The notes: generated by a model from the letters alone, not told the origin. Positions 12,395 to 23,286 are shown, numbered from the stretch's first letter. The stretch is 64,000 nt of DNA from Laguncularia racemosa (GCA_037954665.1 JBBMOL010000137.1:1798001-1862000); one strand, 5' to 3'. Made by a program: numbers and translations.

Positions 12395-12672
12395 CTATTC
12401 CTACCACCATGACCTCTATAACTCCCGATAGAAGGTTCATCAAACTCATCATCAGAATTTTCATCTCCACCCCTTTGTCCTCTCGTAGAAAAACTCTCCC
12501 TCTTATGCCCTTGAAAGACGTTCTTAGATTGCTCCAGTTTCTGCTCCATCGTTTCATGAATTTGCTCCATTCCCTCTTGAAACATTCTCCTCATCTCACT
12601 CCTCAATACCTCAATTACTAACCTAGCATCAAACCTCCCCCTCTCACCTTCAGGAGAATTTTGCCTTGACAT

Positions 12673-13125
12673 AGTTCCTGTAATGAAAGGTTAGTACTAA
12701 CACAAATATATATAGAATTAAACCTCACGATTCGCTCCCTCACGTGTTTCACTCAAAGAAGGATATCCCACATTCACTCGTGTATTCTCACAAACAGAGA
12801 TGATATCAACTCACCAATCCCTCTTCTCAGTTCTCTTGGAACTAATCCAAACCACACCAAATTCTTCCGTAGAATTCAAGAACAAAAATCTCCGGGCTTG
12901 AATTTTCCTTTTTTTTTTGTTTTTGTTTTTGTTCTTTTTTTTTTTTTTTTGAAACAAGGATCAATAGAACGAAACTAAACTACTTAAGAAACAATTAACA
13001 CTATGGACTTGAGTATGAAGCAATGGTAATACGAATGATTGATCCGAACGATTGGAGTTAGGGTTTTGATGTTACCTTTCTCAAACTGATCTGATTTTTA
13101 ACAAACCAAGGCTCTGATACCAAAC
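12673..13125 (-). promoter_or_regulatory. Element H leader and tRNA-iMet primer-binding site
   Basis: The minus-strand PBS TGGTATCAGAGCCTTGG (complement at about 13105-13122) sits 3 bp inside the LTR. The leader to the gag ATG at 12672 carries a long plus-strand T-rich run at 12905-12952 (A-rich in the element RNA). Element C has a similar leader. Confidence 0.85.
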
Positions 13126-13846
13126 TGATACAAACCACGTCCACCTGTGACGAAACCCTATACCAATACGTTTGGAATTGCAACCCAAGATGCTAAATAA
13201 TCGAAGTGGAACCGCGACCCGTTGCCTATAGATGAGGCAAGAACCTTGGTATATTATGTTAACGCCACAATCGGGATGGAAGACCGATTGATAAGTCGGA
13301 TTTGAATGCCACGAAAGAGATCCGATAAGTTCAAGAGAAGTTCTTTGGAGAACCAAGAGAGGAATACTCTTCAAATTATATTAATCAAAGTTGTGTATCC
13401 CTTTTTTCCAACCCTAACAGGTTATTAATAGTGTTTACAATTCGTAAGGAAAAAGCCCAAAACGACAAAACATAATAAAGTTGCGAAAAATAACAAAATA
13501 AAGTGAATCTTCTCATCAGCCAATGTACGCCGGCGGCGTAGTAGCCAGCATAGGATGTACACCGGCTCAAAGCCGGCAGCGTTAATCCAGCGTATTTCAA
13601 GGCCGGCTATTTCTCTACCTAAGCTGGCAACTTTGATCTCCTTTGTTAAAAGCTTAAATGACTTGTACAAATGCAAGTTCATTCTCATGATTGCTTAAAT
13701 CTTTGCTAGCTTCTTAGATATCCTTTATCAGCCCGTTAAGTGCTTCTTTGAATCATTTCGCTCGAGTTCTTGTGATTGGTCCAAGTGGCACTTCAAGAGG
13801 ATCCACATTCCACCTTCTAGCTTGGCTCCCATCATGGCTTCCATCA
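13126..13846 (-). repeat. Element H 5' LTR with encoded pol tail
   Basis: 721 bp LTR. On the minus strand it starts TGATGGAAGCC and ends TTTGTATCA. Its first roughly 130 bp translate as a pol-tail-like segment, VDPLEVPLGPITRTRAK then a stop then FKEALNGLIKDI, comparable to the LTR-encoded pol tail of element C. The promoter and polyadenylation sites were not localised. Confidence 0.85.
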
Positions 13847-13859
13847 CTTCTCCCTTTCT

Positions 13860-15100
13860 AGTTCAATTTTCCTTTCTCAAAATAATTTATTCTAAGACTT
13901 CTATATCCTTGCATCCCCTATGGAAACGTGAATTAAGTTGATAAAGGTTGGTTCTCCTTTAGTGTAACTTGGTTCCTTTGCTTATAGGTCTGTGACTAGT
14001 CCTTGCAAAGCTTCGCTCATCCGCTTAGCTCTCGCTCAGGTCATTGGGCCTCCAATACCATGTAATGGATCTTAGGACTTTAGTTCATTCCTCTTTGTTG
14101 CTAGTTGTTCCTCATCATTCCCTCCTTCCTCAAAAAGATTCGTCCTCAAATCACCTGCATCATAAAGAGTAAGATTAGAAACATTAAAAGTTACACTTAC
14201 ATTACCATAGTGACTTGGCAAGTCAATCTTGTAAGCGTTGTCATTGATGCGCTCCACTACTTGGAAAGGTCCATCTCCCCTAGTATGCAATTTAGATTTC
14301 CACTACTTTGCAAATCTCTCCTTTCTCAAATGCACCCAATGGGAAGGCAAAATATCCAATGGGATCAAGGGATTAAATCCATATACAACCTCAAACGAAG
14401 AATATGATGTAGTGGAATGTACCATCCTATTATATGCAAATTCTATATGAGGCAAACATGTCTCCCATTGTTTTAAATTCTGGGGAATCACAGCACGTAA
14501 CAATGTTGAGAGTGTCCTATTGACTACTTCCATCTGACCATCAGTTTGAGGATGTGCAACAGTGAAAAACAATAACTTGGTGCCTAGCCTATTCTATAAG
14601 GTTCGCTAAAAATGGCTAAAAATTTTTACATCCCTATCACTCACAATGGATTTAGGCAAACCATGCAACCGTACAATTTCTCTAAAGAACAAGTCAGCAA
14701 TATGTCGTGCATCATTAGTTTTAGAATAGGCAATGAAATGAGTCATCTTACTAAACCTATCAACAACAACAAATATGCTATCTTTGCCACTTTGAGATCG
14801 TAGTAGCCTCAATATAAAGTCCATAGAGATGTCAGTCTAAGGTTGATTAGGCACAAGCAATGGAAGGTATTCCCATAGGGCATTACTCTAGACTTAGCCT
14901 TTCTACATGCAATGCACTTATCACACACATTTTGTACATCATGTTTCATCTTAGGCCAATAAAAATGTTCATGCAAAATGTCCAAAGTTTTTCTAATACT
15001 GAAGTGTCCCATTAAACTACCACCATGTGTCTCCCTCACCAGCAATTCACGTATGGAACTTTTTGGCACACATAACCTATCTTTCTTAAATACCCATCAT
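13860..15100 (-). pseudogene. Element J integrase and pol tail
   Basis: Integrase zinc domain at 15069-14809 (GGSLMGHFSIRKTLDILHEH ... CDKCIACRKAKSR, with the HHCC spacing preserved). The catalytic core at 14824-14606 shows DFILRL and the IVSDRD segment. 14572-14303 has AHPQTDGQMEVVNRT with the catalytic Glu retained. A deletion then joins PLDILP to WVHLRKERFAK. The C-terminal segment 14290-14072 reads RGDGPFQVVERINDNAYKID, then GDLRTNLFEEGGNDE and a tail with GPMT-ARAKRM-EALQGL. Several stops and frameshifts. The DLRTNLF...GGNDE tail is CRM-like. Confidence 0.85.
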
Positions 15101-15959
15101 GCTTATAAAAGTCCACATATCTAGATTCAGAACAAGCAGCCCAAATTTAACTGAAATCAACATCATTCTCATACAATTCTTTCATGCATTCAAACCCAAG
15201 TAGTTTAGTATGTAAAGAATTCAAAAGAGAGTACCTTCGAGATAGTGCATCGGCTACCACATTTTCCTTCCCTTGCTCATATTTAATCACGTATGGAAAG
15301 GTTTTGATAAACTCTAACCACTTGGCGTGCCTCTTGTTTAACTTACCCTGAGTTTTCAGGTACTTTTAGCTCTCATGATCTGAATGAATGATGAACTCCT
15401 TAGGCTATAAGTAGTGTTGCCATGTTTGCAGGGTCCTTACTAAAGCATATAATTCCTTATCATACATTGGGTAATTTAAAGCAACACCATTGAGTTTCTC
15501 ACTAAAGTATGTGATTCGCTTGGAATCCTACATCAATACACCATGAATACCTTTCCCGGAAGCATCGCATTTAATCTCAAATACTTTACAAATCCTTTCT
15601 CCATCAAATCATCAACCTGCCTTTGAATTTCCTTTACCTCTTCAGGATTAGTTCTATAAGTTGGTCGATTAGGAATAGATGCACCTAGCAAAAGAGACAC
15701 TACCATACTAGGCAACGAAAGGTTAATGTCAGTATTAGTAAAATAAACATCCTTATACATAAGTATAAGTAGTTGTTTCCTCGCTAACATTACACTCTTA
15801 ACCTCACTTTTTATGGAAATTTTCTCTCCTCTCAATGTTTCAGACCCTTTTCCCTCATAGCTCACCAGTGTTTGTCTCTCACTCTTTTCTTTCTTCTCAC
15901 CCTTCTCTTGTATACTCACGTGTTTCTCTCTAAATTGTTTTGCTATCCTCACTTAATCC
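15101..15959 (-). pseudogene. Element J protease-linker to RNase H with RT deleted
   Basis: Frame 15952-15533 runs through a charged linker, then LPSMVVSLLL, GASIPNRPTYRTNP and EIQRQVDDLMEKGFVK. Near 15580 it jumps directly to sequence that reads FEIKCDASGKGI in another frame, the start of RNase H. The whole RT palm/fingers region, including the catalytic Asp pair, is missing. RNase H continues to about 15240 (HSDHES, QGKENVVADALSRR) with stops. A second internal deletion precedes GASIPNRP. The breakpoints differ from those in element C. Confidence 0.85.
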
Positions 15960-17556
15960 TCGTAAGCTTCCCATGGTTTCTGTGGAGTTAGAACCACCTT
16001 CCTTTTGTTTAGAACAAAAGAATATTAGTTCTTATACCCATCGTACATCACCTTCCTATTAAACTACCATGGTCGACCCAGTAATAGGTGACTAGCCTGC
16101 GTGGGAACTACATCACACATCACCTCATCATGATAACTCCCTATGGAAAAAGTAATAAGAACCTACCTGGTCACCTTCACTTCCCCACACTCATTCAACC
16201 ATTGCAACCGATATGGATTGGGATGTTTCACAGCCTTCAATCGCATCTTATCAACCAATAAGGTGCTAGTAGCGTTAATGCAGTTGCCACTATCAATGAT
16301 CAAGCTACATACCTTGTTCAGCATGTGACACTGAGTATGAAAGATGTGTTCACATTGAACCCTTTCACCATCATCCTGCAATTGAGCACTGAGAACTCGT
16401 CTTGTAACATATAGCTCGCCACTCACGGGTCCCTCCAAGTCGACATCATCATACTCCTCTAAAGGTGATGTATCATCCTCCTTAGAACTAATACTCTCCA
16501 CATCTCCATTATCGTAAATGATCATAGCCCTTTGATTTGGACACTAAGATGCAATATGTCCAAACCCCTGATACTTGAAACATTTAATATCATGAGTTCT
16601 CGAAGATGGTTTAGTGTTAGTTTTACCTTTAAAAGCAGCGACTGGATTCTTAGCTTTCACGTCCTCTTTAGACTTCGAATCTGTAGGATTCTTCTTCCAA
16701 TTGGACTTCCATTAAGAGTTGGACATCGCACTAGACTTTGGATTGCTCTTATACTTCAATTGTCTCTCTACTTTAATTGCCCTATGCAACAACTCTTCCA
16801 TATCCAAATAATGATGCAAATCTACCGCATTAGCAATCTCCCTATTCAACCCATTAATGAACCTAACCATTGTAACCTTATCATCCCCTTCCACTCTGGC
16901 TCTAATCATGGCTATTTCCATTTTTTATACTAGTCCTCCATACTCTTGGACCCTTGTGTCAACCCCTGAAACTTTATGAGAAAATCCCTATGATAATGAC
17001 TAAGGATGAATTGCTTCTGCATAATGGTCTTCATCTCATCCCAGGTACTAACAGGTCTCTCTCCATGCCTATGTCTATTATGTACTAGTTGGTCCCACCA
17101 AACACTAGCATAATCTGAAAATTCAACTGCAGCCAAATTAACCTTTTTCTCCTCAATATAATTGTGGCACTCAAATACATGATCCACCTTTCTCTCCCAC
17201 TCTAAGTACAACTCTGTATCATTTTCCCCCTGAAACGAGGGTATCTTCATTTTAATACTTCCCAGATTACTGTCTCGCCTCTAGGTGTTCCCTCTCTCCC
17301 TCATATAATTATACTCTCTTGAATCTATTTCCTTACCCTCATCTATCCTAACTCCTCCCCTCAAGGGTCTACTCATGCCTCGCCTAACAATAGTACTGCT
17401 AGACGACTCCCAACTCTGTTCCATCTTGTCCATCCTCTCATGGATTTATTCAAGTTTACCACTCAATATTCACTTCATCTTCCTCATAAATGAGTCAAAC
17501 ATCACCCTACTTTCCCCTCCTTCGTTCTCACCTCCAATTGGACTTTGTCCTGACAT
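15960..17556 (-). pseudogene. Element J gag and protease
   Basis: Gag starts at the ATG at 17556 (MSGQSPIGGENEGGES). The capsid region at 17250-16930 contains FQGENDTELYLEWERKVD and VWWDQLVHNRHRHGE; 16921-16712 contains VRFINGLNREIANAVDLHHY. The zinc knuckle near 16550-16600 reads KCFKYQGFGHIAS then TAG then CPNQRA, with Tyr replacing a zinc-binding Cys. An acidic linker precedes protease (16525-16163) with LIIDSGNC at the catalytic position. Stops and a frameshift separate the blocks, so the copy is dead. Confidence 0.85.
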
Positions 17557-18310
17557 ATCTCTACTGTCAAGAAAAGAGATTAGTAACACAAATATAATAC
17601 ATTTCTCACAATTCACTCATGTGTTGCTCTCAATAGTAATGTCCTCACAATTCACTCTTGTTTAGCTCACGGTAACAATGTTCTCACAACCCACTCTTAC
17701 AATTCTTTGATATGAACTCGGATTGAAAAAAAAATTCCTCAACGCAAATCACTAAAGCAAATCTATTGACTAACTATTGGTTCTAAGTCACGACAAGCAA
17801 AGATGCAATCACGAATTAATTGATATGAAAAGACTCAGTACAAAATTGGAAATACAAGCCAAGAGATATCCACAACTCGAAATAGGAAAGTAGAATATTG
17901 CACCGAGCATGTAATGGAATGCAATGTAATTCAGTTACAATATAGAAAAGGCAAGATAATGTTGAAGGTAAGAATTGGAAAGTGTATTGTATCACTTGAT
18001 TATGTAATTTCAAAGCAAGGATTTTTTTTTTTGTCTTGTAACTCGACAATTAAATGTTTCACGACCGAATTCAAATTTTCTTTTTTCTTTTTTATATAAC
18101 TTTCCAAGAACAAAGAACAAGAATTAAAGATTGGATTTCAATTTGTTTAGATAACAAACTGTTGTTGTCAGTCACCAATAGACTTTCTATGATCGAATTC
18201 ACAATTTTTTTTATACAAATTTCTAGGGTATGAACAAAAACTATGGAATGAACGAACAAACAATTAACAAAGGATAGATGTTACTTGATTCAAGAAGCCA
18301 AAGCTCTGAA
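17557..18310 (-). other. Element J leader with degenerate primer-binding site
   Basis: Non-coding, AT-rich, with a T-run at 18023-18033 on the plus strand. Near 18297-18310 AAGCTCTGAATGATGTACA resembles the tRNA-iMet PBS complement next to an LTR start, but the TACC segment is lost. No ORF is supported. Confidence 0.55.
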
Positions 18311-18736
18311 TGATGTACAAACCCTAGGTATGTCAAACCTAGAACCCGGCGATCAAAATTGAAATCAAAATTCCTGCGAATCGTCTTTAACAAGTTGTAA
18401 TTCGTAACTAGACCCCAACCACACCTGTTGATTGAAACATAAGCTATCAATGATTTCCACAAGCATTTATGTTGAAGAAACAGTGGATTTCTTTCTCAAA
18501 GAACAAGAGAGAGCTTTTCCATAAAAAGATATGTTTTCAATAATATGATAATTGTGTTTTTTCTTTGTTTCCACTTATTGCATGATATATATTGTTATCA
18601 CATGACAAAAGAATAACCTAAGTTTCCAAACATAGCAAAATTGGCCACTTATCTTCTAGAAGGCCGAAATCTTACAACTAAATATACTAAACACAAACCA
18701 AACAAATAAAGCAAGTCATAACAAATAAAACCGAGA
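18311..18736 (-). repeat. Element J 5' LTR (or LTR shared by J and K)
   Basis: This block lies between the J leader and PBS and the purine-rich end of a second pol tail (K, 18737-19010). It is bounded on the left by TGATGTACAAACC near 18309. The right boundary at CGAGAGTG/CTTCTCCC lacks a clean TG dinucleotide. About 430 bp, with AT-rich, TATA-like sequence (ATGATATATATTG) near 18583. No second copy is found in the window, so the ends are approximate. Confidence 0.5.
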
Positions 18737-19010
18737 GTGCTTCTCCCTTTTCGGTTCAATTTTCCTTTCTCAAAATAATTTATTCTAAGACTTCTATATC
18801 CTTACATCCCTCTATGGAAATATGAATCAAGTTGATAAAGGTTGGTTCTCCTTTAGTGTAACTTAGTTCCTTTGCTTGTAGGTCCATGACTAGTCCTTGC
18901 AAAGCTTTGCTCATCCGCTTAGCTCTCGCTCGGGTGATTAGACCTCCAATACCATGTAATGGATCTTGGGACTTTGGTTCATTCCTCTTTGATGCTAGTT
19001 GATCCTCATC
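18737..19010 (-). pseudogene. Fragment K: second CRM-like pol tail fused to the tandem array
   Basis: About 270 bp strongly similar to 13847-14117 of element J: GPLITRARAKRM-type tail, SKALQGLVMDLQAKELSY and PTFINLIHISIEG, ending in the same purine tract. At about 19010 the match stops and the tandem-array unit begins. The minus-strand frame is open across the join (18780-19133): array-type EASKSSGEEVVTNDVDEVF runs into pol-type DEDQLASKRNEPKSQDPL. Its position directly upstream of the J LTR suggests the remnant of a tandem LTR-sharing pair. Confidence 0.75.
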
Positions 19011-20228
19011 ATTCTTTCCACTATTTTTGCTTACCTTTTCGAGGCCAACTCTAACATTAATTCCAATCTTTTGAAATACCTCATCAACATCATTAGTTAC
19101 AACCTCCTCTCCACTAGACTTAGATGCTTCCATTTATCATCCATTAGCTTAGTCCTTTTCTTGATATTGTTGCTACCTCCTCTTAGTCTTTTTAAGAACT
19201 ACAAAATCATTGTCATCATCATTCATATTCTCACTATAAGACATACGTTGGCTTTTCGGTGTGGATCTTCAGACTAGCTGATCAGTAGAGTGTGCAAATC
19301 TCTAACTTTGACATAAATCACCATCCTCACCGATCACTGAACCTTCTTTAGAACTGGAGCTTCCAGTACCTCAACTTTCACTCAATTCCATTTCTTGCTT
19401 CTTTCCTCTTTTTTGCCCACCCTTTCTAAGCTAACTCTAGCATTAGTTATAGTCTTTTGAAATACCTCATCCATGTTATCAACTACAACCTCATCTCCAT
19501 TAGACTTAGATGCTTCCATTTGAAATCCATTGTCATAGTCCTCTTCTTAATATTCCTATTGCCTCATCTTAGTCTTTTTTCGAACTACAAAATCATCACC
19601 ATCATCACTGATATTCTCTCTATAAGACACACGTTGCCTTTATCATGTAGATCTTCAGACTAGCTGATCAACAAAGTGTGCAAATCTTTGACTTTGTGGC
19701 AAATCACCATCCTCACCAGTCATTAAACCTTCTTCAGAAATAGACCTTCTAGTACCATAACTTTCACTCCTTTCAACTTCTTACTTTTTTCCTATTTTTT
19801 TGCCCACCCTTTTTTAGCTTACTCTAGCATTAGTCTAGTCTTTTGAAATACCTCATCTATGCTATCAGCTACAACCTCCTCTCCATTAGACTTAGATGCT
19901 TTCGTTTGACATCCATTGGCATAGTCTTTCTATTGATATTGCTGCTACCTCTTCTTAGTATTTGTAAGAACTACAAAATCATCATCATCATCATTAATAT
20001 TCTCTCCGTAAGACATACATTGATCTTGCTGTGTGGATCTTCAAACTGGCTTATCAACAAAGTGTGCAAGTCTTTGACTTTGAGGTAAATCACCATTCTC
20101 ATTGGTCACTGAATCGTCTTTAGAACTAGAGCTTCCAATACCACAACTTTCACTCAATTAAACTTCTTGCTTCTTTCCTCTATTTCTACCTACCCTTTCT
20201 AGGCTATCTCTAACATTAGTTCCAGTCT
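19011..20228 (-). repeat. Tandem array of ~386 bp coding-like units, left segment
   Basis: About three units. The recurring landmark (GAGCTTCC or its variant) is at 19357, 19743 and 20129. On the minus strand each unit reads as an acidic/basic repeat peptide with blocks such as EASKS-GEEVV, DEVFQK, SSSSEEGSVIGEDGDLP, RFAH-ADQ and ISDDDDDFV. Stops interrupt the frame. The segment ends in CAGTC, duplicated by insertion of element C. Confidence 0.85.
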
Positions 20229-21078
20229 GATACGAACCACGCCAACCCGTGACGAAACCCAATAATAATACATTCGGAATTCGTTGCCTAAGACGCCCAA
20301 ACACCTAAAGTGGAAACCGCGACTCGTTGTCTATAAGCGAGACAAGAACCTTGGTATAATGTGAAGACGCCACAATCGGGATGAAAGACCGATTGATAAG
20401 TCGGGATGAACACCACGGAAATTAATCCGATAAGTTCGATTTAGTTCTTAAAGAACCAAAAAAGGTGCCTCTCAAAAGTGTTTAATGTTCAAAGATGTAA
20501 AATTCTTAGTTGTTCTAAACCCTAGGAGCTTTTATACTAGGGTTACAATTCGTGAAAAACAAGTCCAAAACGACGTAGCTTAGATAAGTTGCGTAAAAAC
20601 ACGAAAACAGAACAAGCTGGCCGGTAGGGGATACACGGCCGTATACACGACCGTGTACTTTGGCCATGTACTTTTCTATGCACATTCCGGTCACATACAC
20701 GACCGTGTACTTCTGGTCGTGTATCTTTCTGTGGATTTGCTTGTCTCCATACACGGCCATGCCTTTTAACCGTGTGTCTAGCCGTGTATGATTCTGTGCA
20801 ATCTTGGAATTCCTACACGGTCGTGCCTTGAAAGTACACGCCCTCTTCAACCCGTGTCCGGTGTGACTTGTATAAGAGCAAGCGTCTTCCCATGGTTATT
20901 CCAATCCGTTCCAATTTCATGATTGCTCCAATCCTTTCTGGCTTCATGGACATCCTTTATCAACCCGTTAAGTGCTTCCTTGAGTCGTTTCGCTTGACTT
21001 CTTGTGAACGGTCCAGGCGGCACTTCAAGAGGATCCACACTCCTTCTTCCAACTTGACTCTCATCATGGATCTCATCA
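20229..21078 (-). repeat. Element C 3' LTR
   Basis: 850 bp. On the minus strand it starts TGATGAGATCC and ends TTCGTATCA. It contains a cluster of ACACGGCCGTGT-like palindromic motifs at 20632-20830. The polypurine tract, read on the minus strand as GAGGAGGGGAA, is at 21079-21089. The first roughly 230 bp encode the end of pol. Confidence 0.93.
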
Positions 21079-21985
21079 TTCCCCTCCTCTTAAAAAGGAT
21101 TTGTCCTCAAATCATTGCCTGCATCAAATGGACTCAGATCAGTAACATAAAATGTGACACTTACTGGATACTCACCTGGTAAATTTTTCTTGTAGGCATT
21201 ATCATTGATTTTCTCAAGCATCGGAAATGGACCATCTCCCCTAGGGTTCAACTTGGATCTCCTCTACAATGGAAAACTCTCCATGCGAAAATGCACCCAA
21301 ACCCAATCTTCAGGCTAAAAAATCTTGGGTCTCTTGTCCTTGTTCACCCTTGAACCGACCCTGGCATTTTGTTTTACAATCCTAATCTTTACCTGTGCAT
21401 GTAGCTTTCTCACAAAATCTGCCTTAGAATCAGCATCAAAACTCACAGACGTGTTAAGTGGCAATGGCAATAAATAAACAGGAACCAATGGGTTAAAACC
21501 ATACACAATCTCAAATGGTGAACAATGAGTAGTGCTATATAAAGCCCCATTATATGCAAACTCCACAAATGGTAGACAAACCTTCCAAGTCTTAATGTTC
21601 TTCTCTATGATTGCCCCTAACAATTGAATTAAAGTCCTGTTAACCACATCAATTTGCCCATCAATTTGTGGGTGACAGATAGTTGAAAACATCCGTTTAG
21701 TTCCCAACTTTTCCCACAATACTCTCCAAAAATGACTAAAAAATTTCTCATCTCAATCACTAACAATGCTTCTAGGTATACCATGCGGACGCACTACCTT
21801 TCTAAAGAACAAATCAACAATGTGTATAGCATCATCAGTTTTATGACAAGGAATGAAATGAACCGTGTTAAGAATCCTATCCACAACCACAAAAGTAGAA
21901 TCTCGACCATGCCTAGGCCTAAATAATCCTAACACAAAATCTATGGAAATGTTTATCCATGGCTCACGAGGAATGACACTATACT
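20847..21985 (-). pseudogene. Element C integrase and pol tail running into the 3' LTR
   Basis: Integrase core: INISIDFVLGLFRPRHGRDS and FVVVDR, then IPRSIVSD (about 21960-21753), then a stop and HPQIDGQIDVVNRT near 21660, with Asp at the catalytic Glu position. FVEFAYNGALYSTTH and VYGFNPLVPV follow. The C-terminal part decays to a DLRTNPF segment with a stop. The frame then passes through the polypurine tract (EEGN) into the LTR, reading VDPLEVPPGPFTRSQAKR and LKEALNGLIKDVHEA, to a stop at 20847. Overlap of pol with the LTR, and this tail type, are features I recall for the CRM clade. Not functional here. Confidence 0.85.
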
Positions 21986-23286
21986 CATATAACCAATCTA
22001 AGAAGTCATCTAAACAAGGAATGGGATGATGATACTTTACCGTAAGGTTGTTGATGGCGCGGCAGTCAACACGCATTCTCCATGTCCCATCCTTCTTAGG
22101 CACCAAAATCACAGGCACTACACATGGACTCATGCCTTCTCTCACGTATCCCTTCTCCATTAACTCATCTACCTGCCTTTGGAGTTCCTTCAGAAAGACA
22201 TTTTCAAAATCTTGCACAAGAGACACAACCATACTAGGCAAAGCAATAGGTAATTCGTTAGTAGTCAAACATGTTTCTTTAAAAACCAGAAACAACATAG
22301 GTTGCCTCATCACTAACGCTCTCCTTACTACACTCGCTCTTGCCACACAACTCTCCTTTTGCAAGGCTGCCCTCTCCTTTTCACTCACCACCAAAGTTGA
22401 TCCCCCTTTAACTTGGCCTCTCACACTCTTTCCAGCCTTCCTCTCCTTTTCCTTTTGATCTTGACTTTTATATTCCTTTTTCTTCTCATTGTCTTTTGCT
22501 CTCTCACTCTCACTCTGCTTTTCACTCACCTTGTGTTTTGCAAACGACTGTTGTAGCTGCAACTGATCCTCATACACCTGCTTAGGTGTTAACGGTTTAA
22601 GATTAAAGCTTTTCCCTTGGTGAACAAACTTATACTTGTTAGAAAAGCCATCATGAACAACCTTCCTATCAAATTGCCATGGCCTCCCCAACAACACATG
22701 ACATGCTTGCATTGGCACTACATCTCATAACAACTCATCCTCATATCTACCAATGCGGAAACAAATTAATGCTTGCTTACTCACCTTAGTCTCTCCACTA
22801 TCATTCAACCACTGCAATTTATATGGACTAGGGTGTCTAACAGTTTTGAGCCCCAGCCTCTCAACAATAAAGTTACTCACTACATTGGTGCAACTCCCTC
22901 CATCAATGATCAAACTACAAATGTGATCTCCTAGATAACATCTAGTATGAAATATATTTTCTCTTTGCACCTCCTCTTCTTCCTTCACATGCACATTCAA
23001 AGCTCGCTTCACTACTGCCATTAGCCTTCCCATTGCAGGCTCCTCATCATCACTAGCATCCTCCAATGGAGGCATATCATCTTCTTCACTATCCCCCTCA
23101 GTCTCATACTCACCATCATTACGCAAAATCATCACACGCCTATTTGGACATTGACTAGCAATATGGCCTCTACCTTAACATTTAAAACATCTAATGTCAT
23201 GATTTCTAGAAGTAGAAGAATCAGGGTTACCTTGGTTACCAGGAGTAGAACTCGCTTGCCTCAGCTCCCCTTTTGGTTTGGTGGGT
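21986..23286 (-). pseudogene. Element C gag end, protease and RT N-terminus (RT core deleted)
   Basis: The zinc knuckle near 23180 (FKC, stop, GRGHIASQCP; the stop is TAA for CAA) leads to an acidic linker and protease 23135-22725 with LIIDGGSCTNVVS (DGG at the catalytic site). A stop separates the 22718-21753 frame: HVLLGRPWQFDRKVVHDGF, a Lys/Glu-rich linker, SMVVSLVQDFENVFLKE, then a deletion to LQRQVDELMEKGYVRE, VPVILVPKKDGTWRM and CRAINNLTVKYHHPIPCLDD. It then fuses in frame near 21985 to integrase (PREPWINIS). The RT catalytic region, RNase H and integrase zinc domain are missing. Confidence 0.9.
22967..23286. repeat. 320 bp duplication flanking element B, left copy
   Basis: Matches 38441-38760 with 9 differences by my count (about 2.8%). 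It begins GCACCTCCTC and ends TTTGGTGGGT, where the B 5' LTR starts. The sequence belongs to gag/linker of element C. Confidence 0.92.

Larger units (their letters stand above)
7029..12672 (-). pseudogene. Element H gag-protease, interrupted by element I
   Basis: Gag starts at the ATG at 12672 (MSRQNSPEGERGRFD) after the leader, reads to about 12400, is interrupted by element I, and resumes at 8446. Capsid features are FQGKNDPEAYLEWEKKVE and IVWWDQLMLNRR. A FKC-x-GRGHIVSQCP zinc knuckle lies near 7650-7700, where the residue after FKC is a stop (TAA, a CAA-to-TAA change). An acidic linker (EGDSEDDDMPLLEDVSDEEE) and a protease with LIIDGGS at the catalytic position follow, with a stop shortly after. 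The remaining pol segment (FDRKVIHDGFSNKY, 7024-7236) ends at the truncation. Non-functional. Confidence 0.85.
7029..13846 (-). mobile_element. Element H: 5' part of a CRM-like Gypsy retrotransposon, 3' truncated
   Basis: Minus-strand element with 5' LTR (13126-13846), tRNA-iMet PBS, A-rich leader, gag and protease, and the start of pol. It is closely similar to element C. Similarity ends sharply near 7029, in the segment corresponding to KVSEK of C, so RT, RNase H, integrase and the 3' LTR are missing. Element I inserted into gag at 8452-12394. The 5' LTR abuts the polypurine end of element J at 13847, which implies that H inserted exactly at the pol/LTR boundary of J or shares an LTR with it. 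Confidence 0.85.
13847..18740 (-). mobile_element. Element J: RT-deleted CRM-like Gypsy element
   Basis: Minus-strand element. From right to left it has LTR (about 18311-18736), degenerate PBS, leader, gag, protease, a deletion of RT, RNase H, integrase, and a pol tail ending at a purine tract (AGAAAGGGAGAAG on the minus strand, at 13847-13859). It is more diverged from C and H than they are from each other. Its 3' LTR is not visible; the sequence passes directly into the LTR of H. Confidence 0.8.

Noticed and set aside
13126..13846. The H 5' LTR as the true 3' LTR of element J
   Set aside because: This LTR already encodes its own C-type pol tail, whereas J has a complete tail before the purine tract; insertion of H at the boundary fits better, though sharing cannot be fully excluded.
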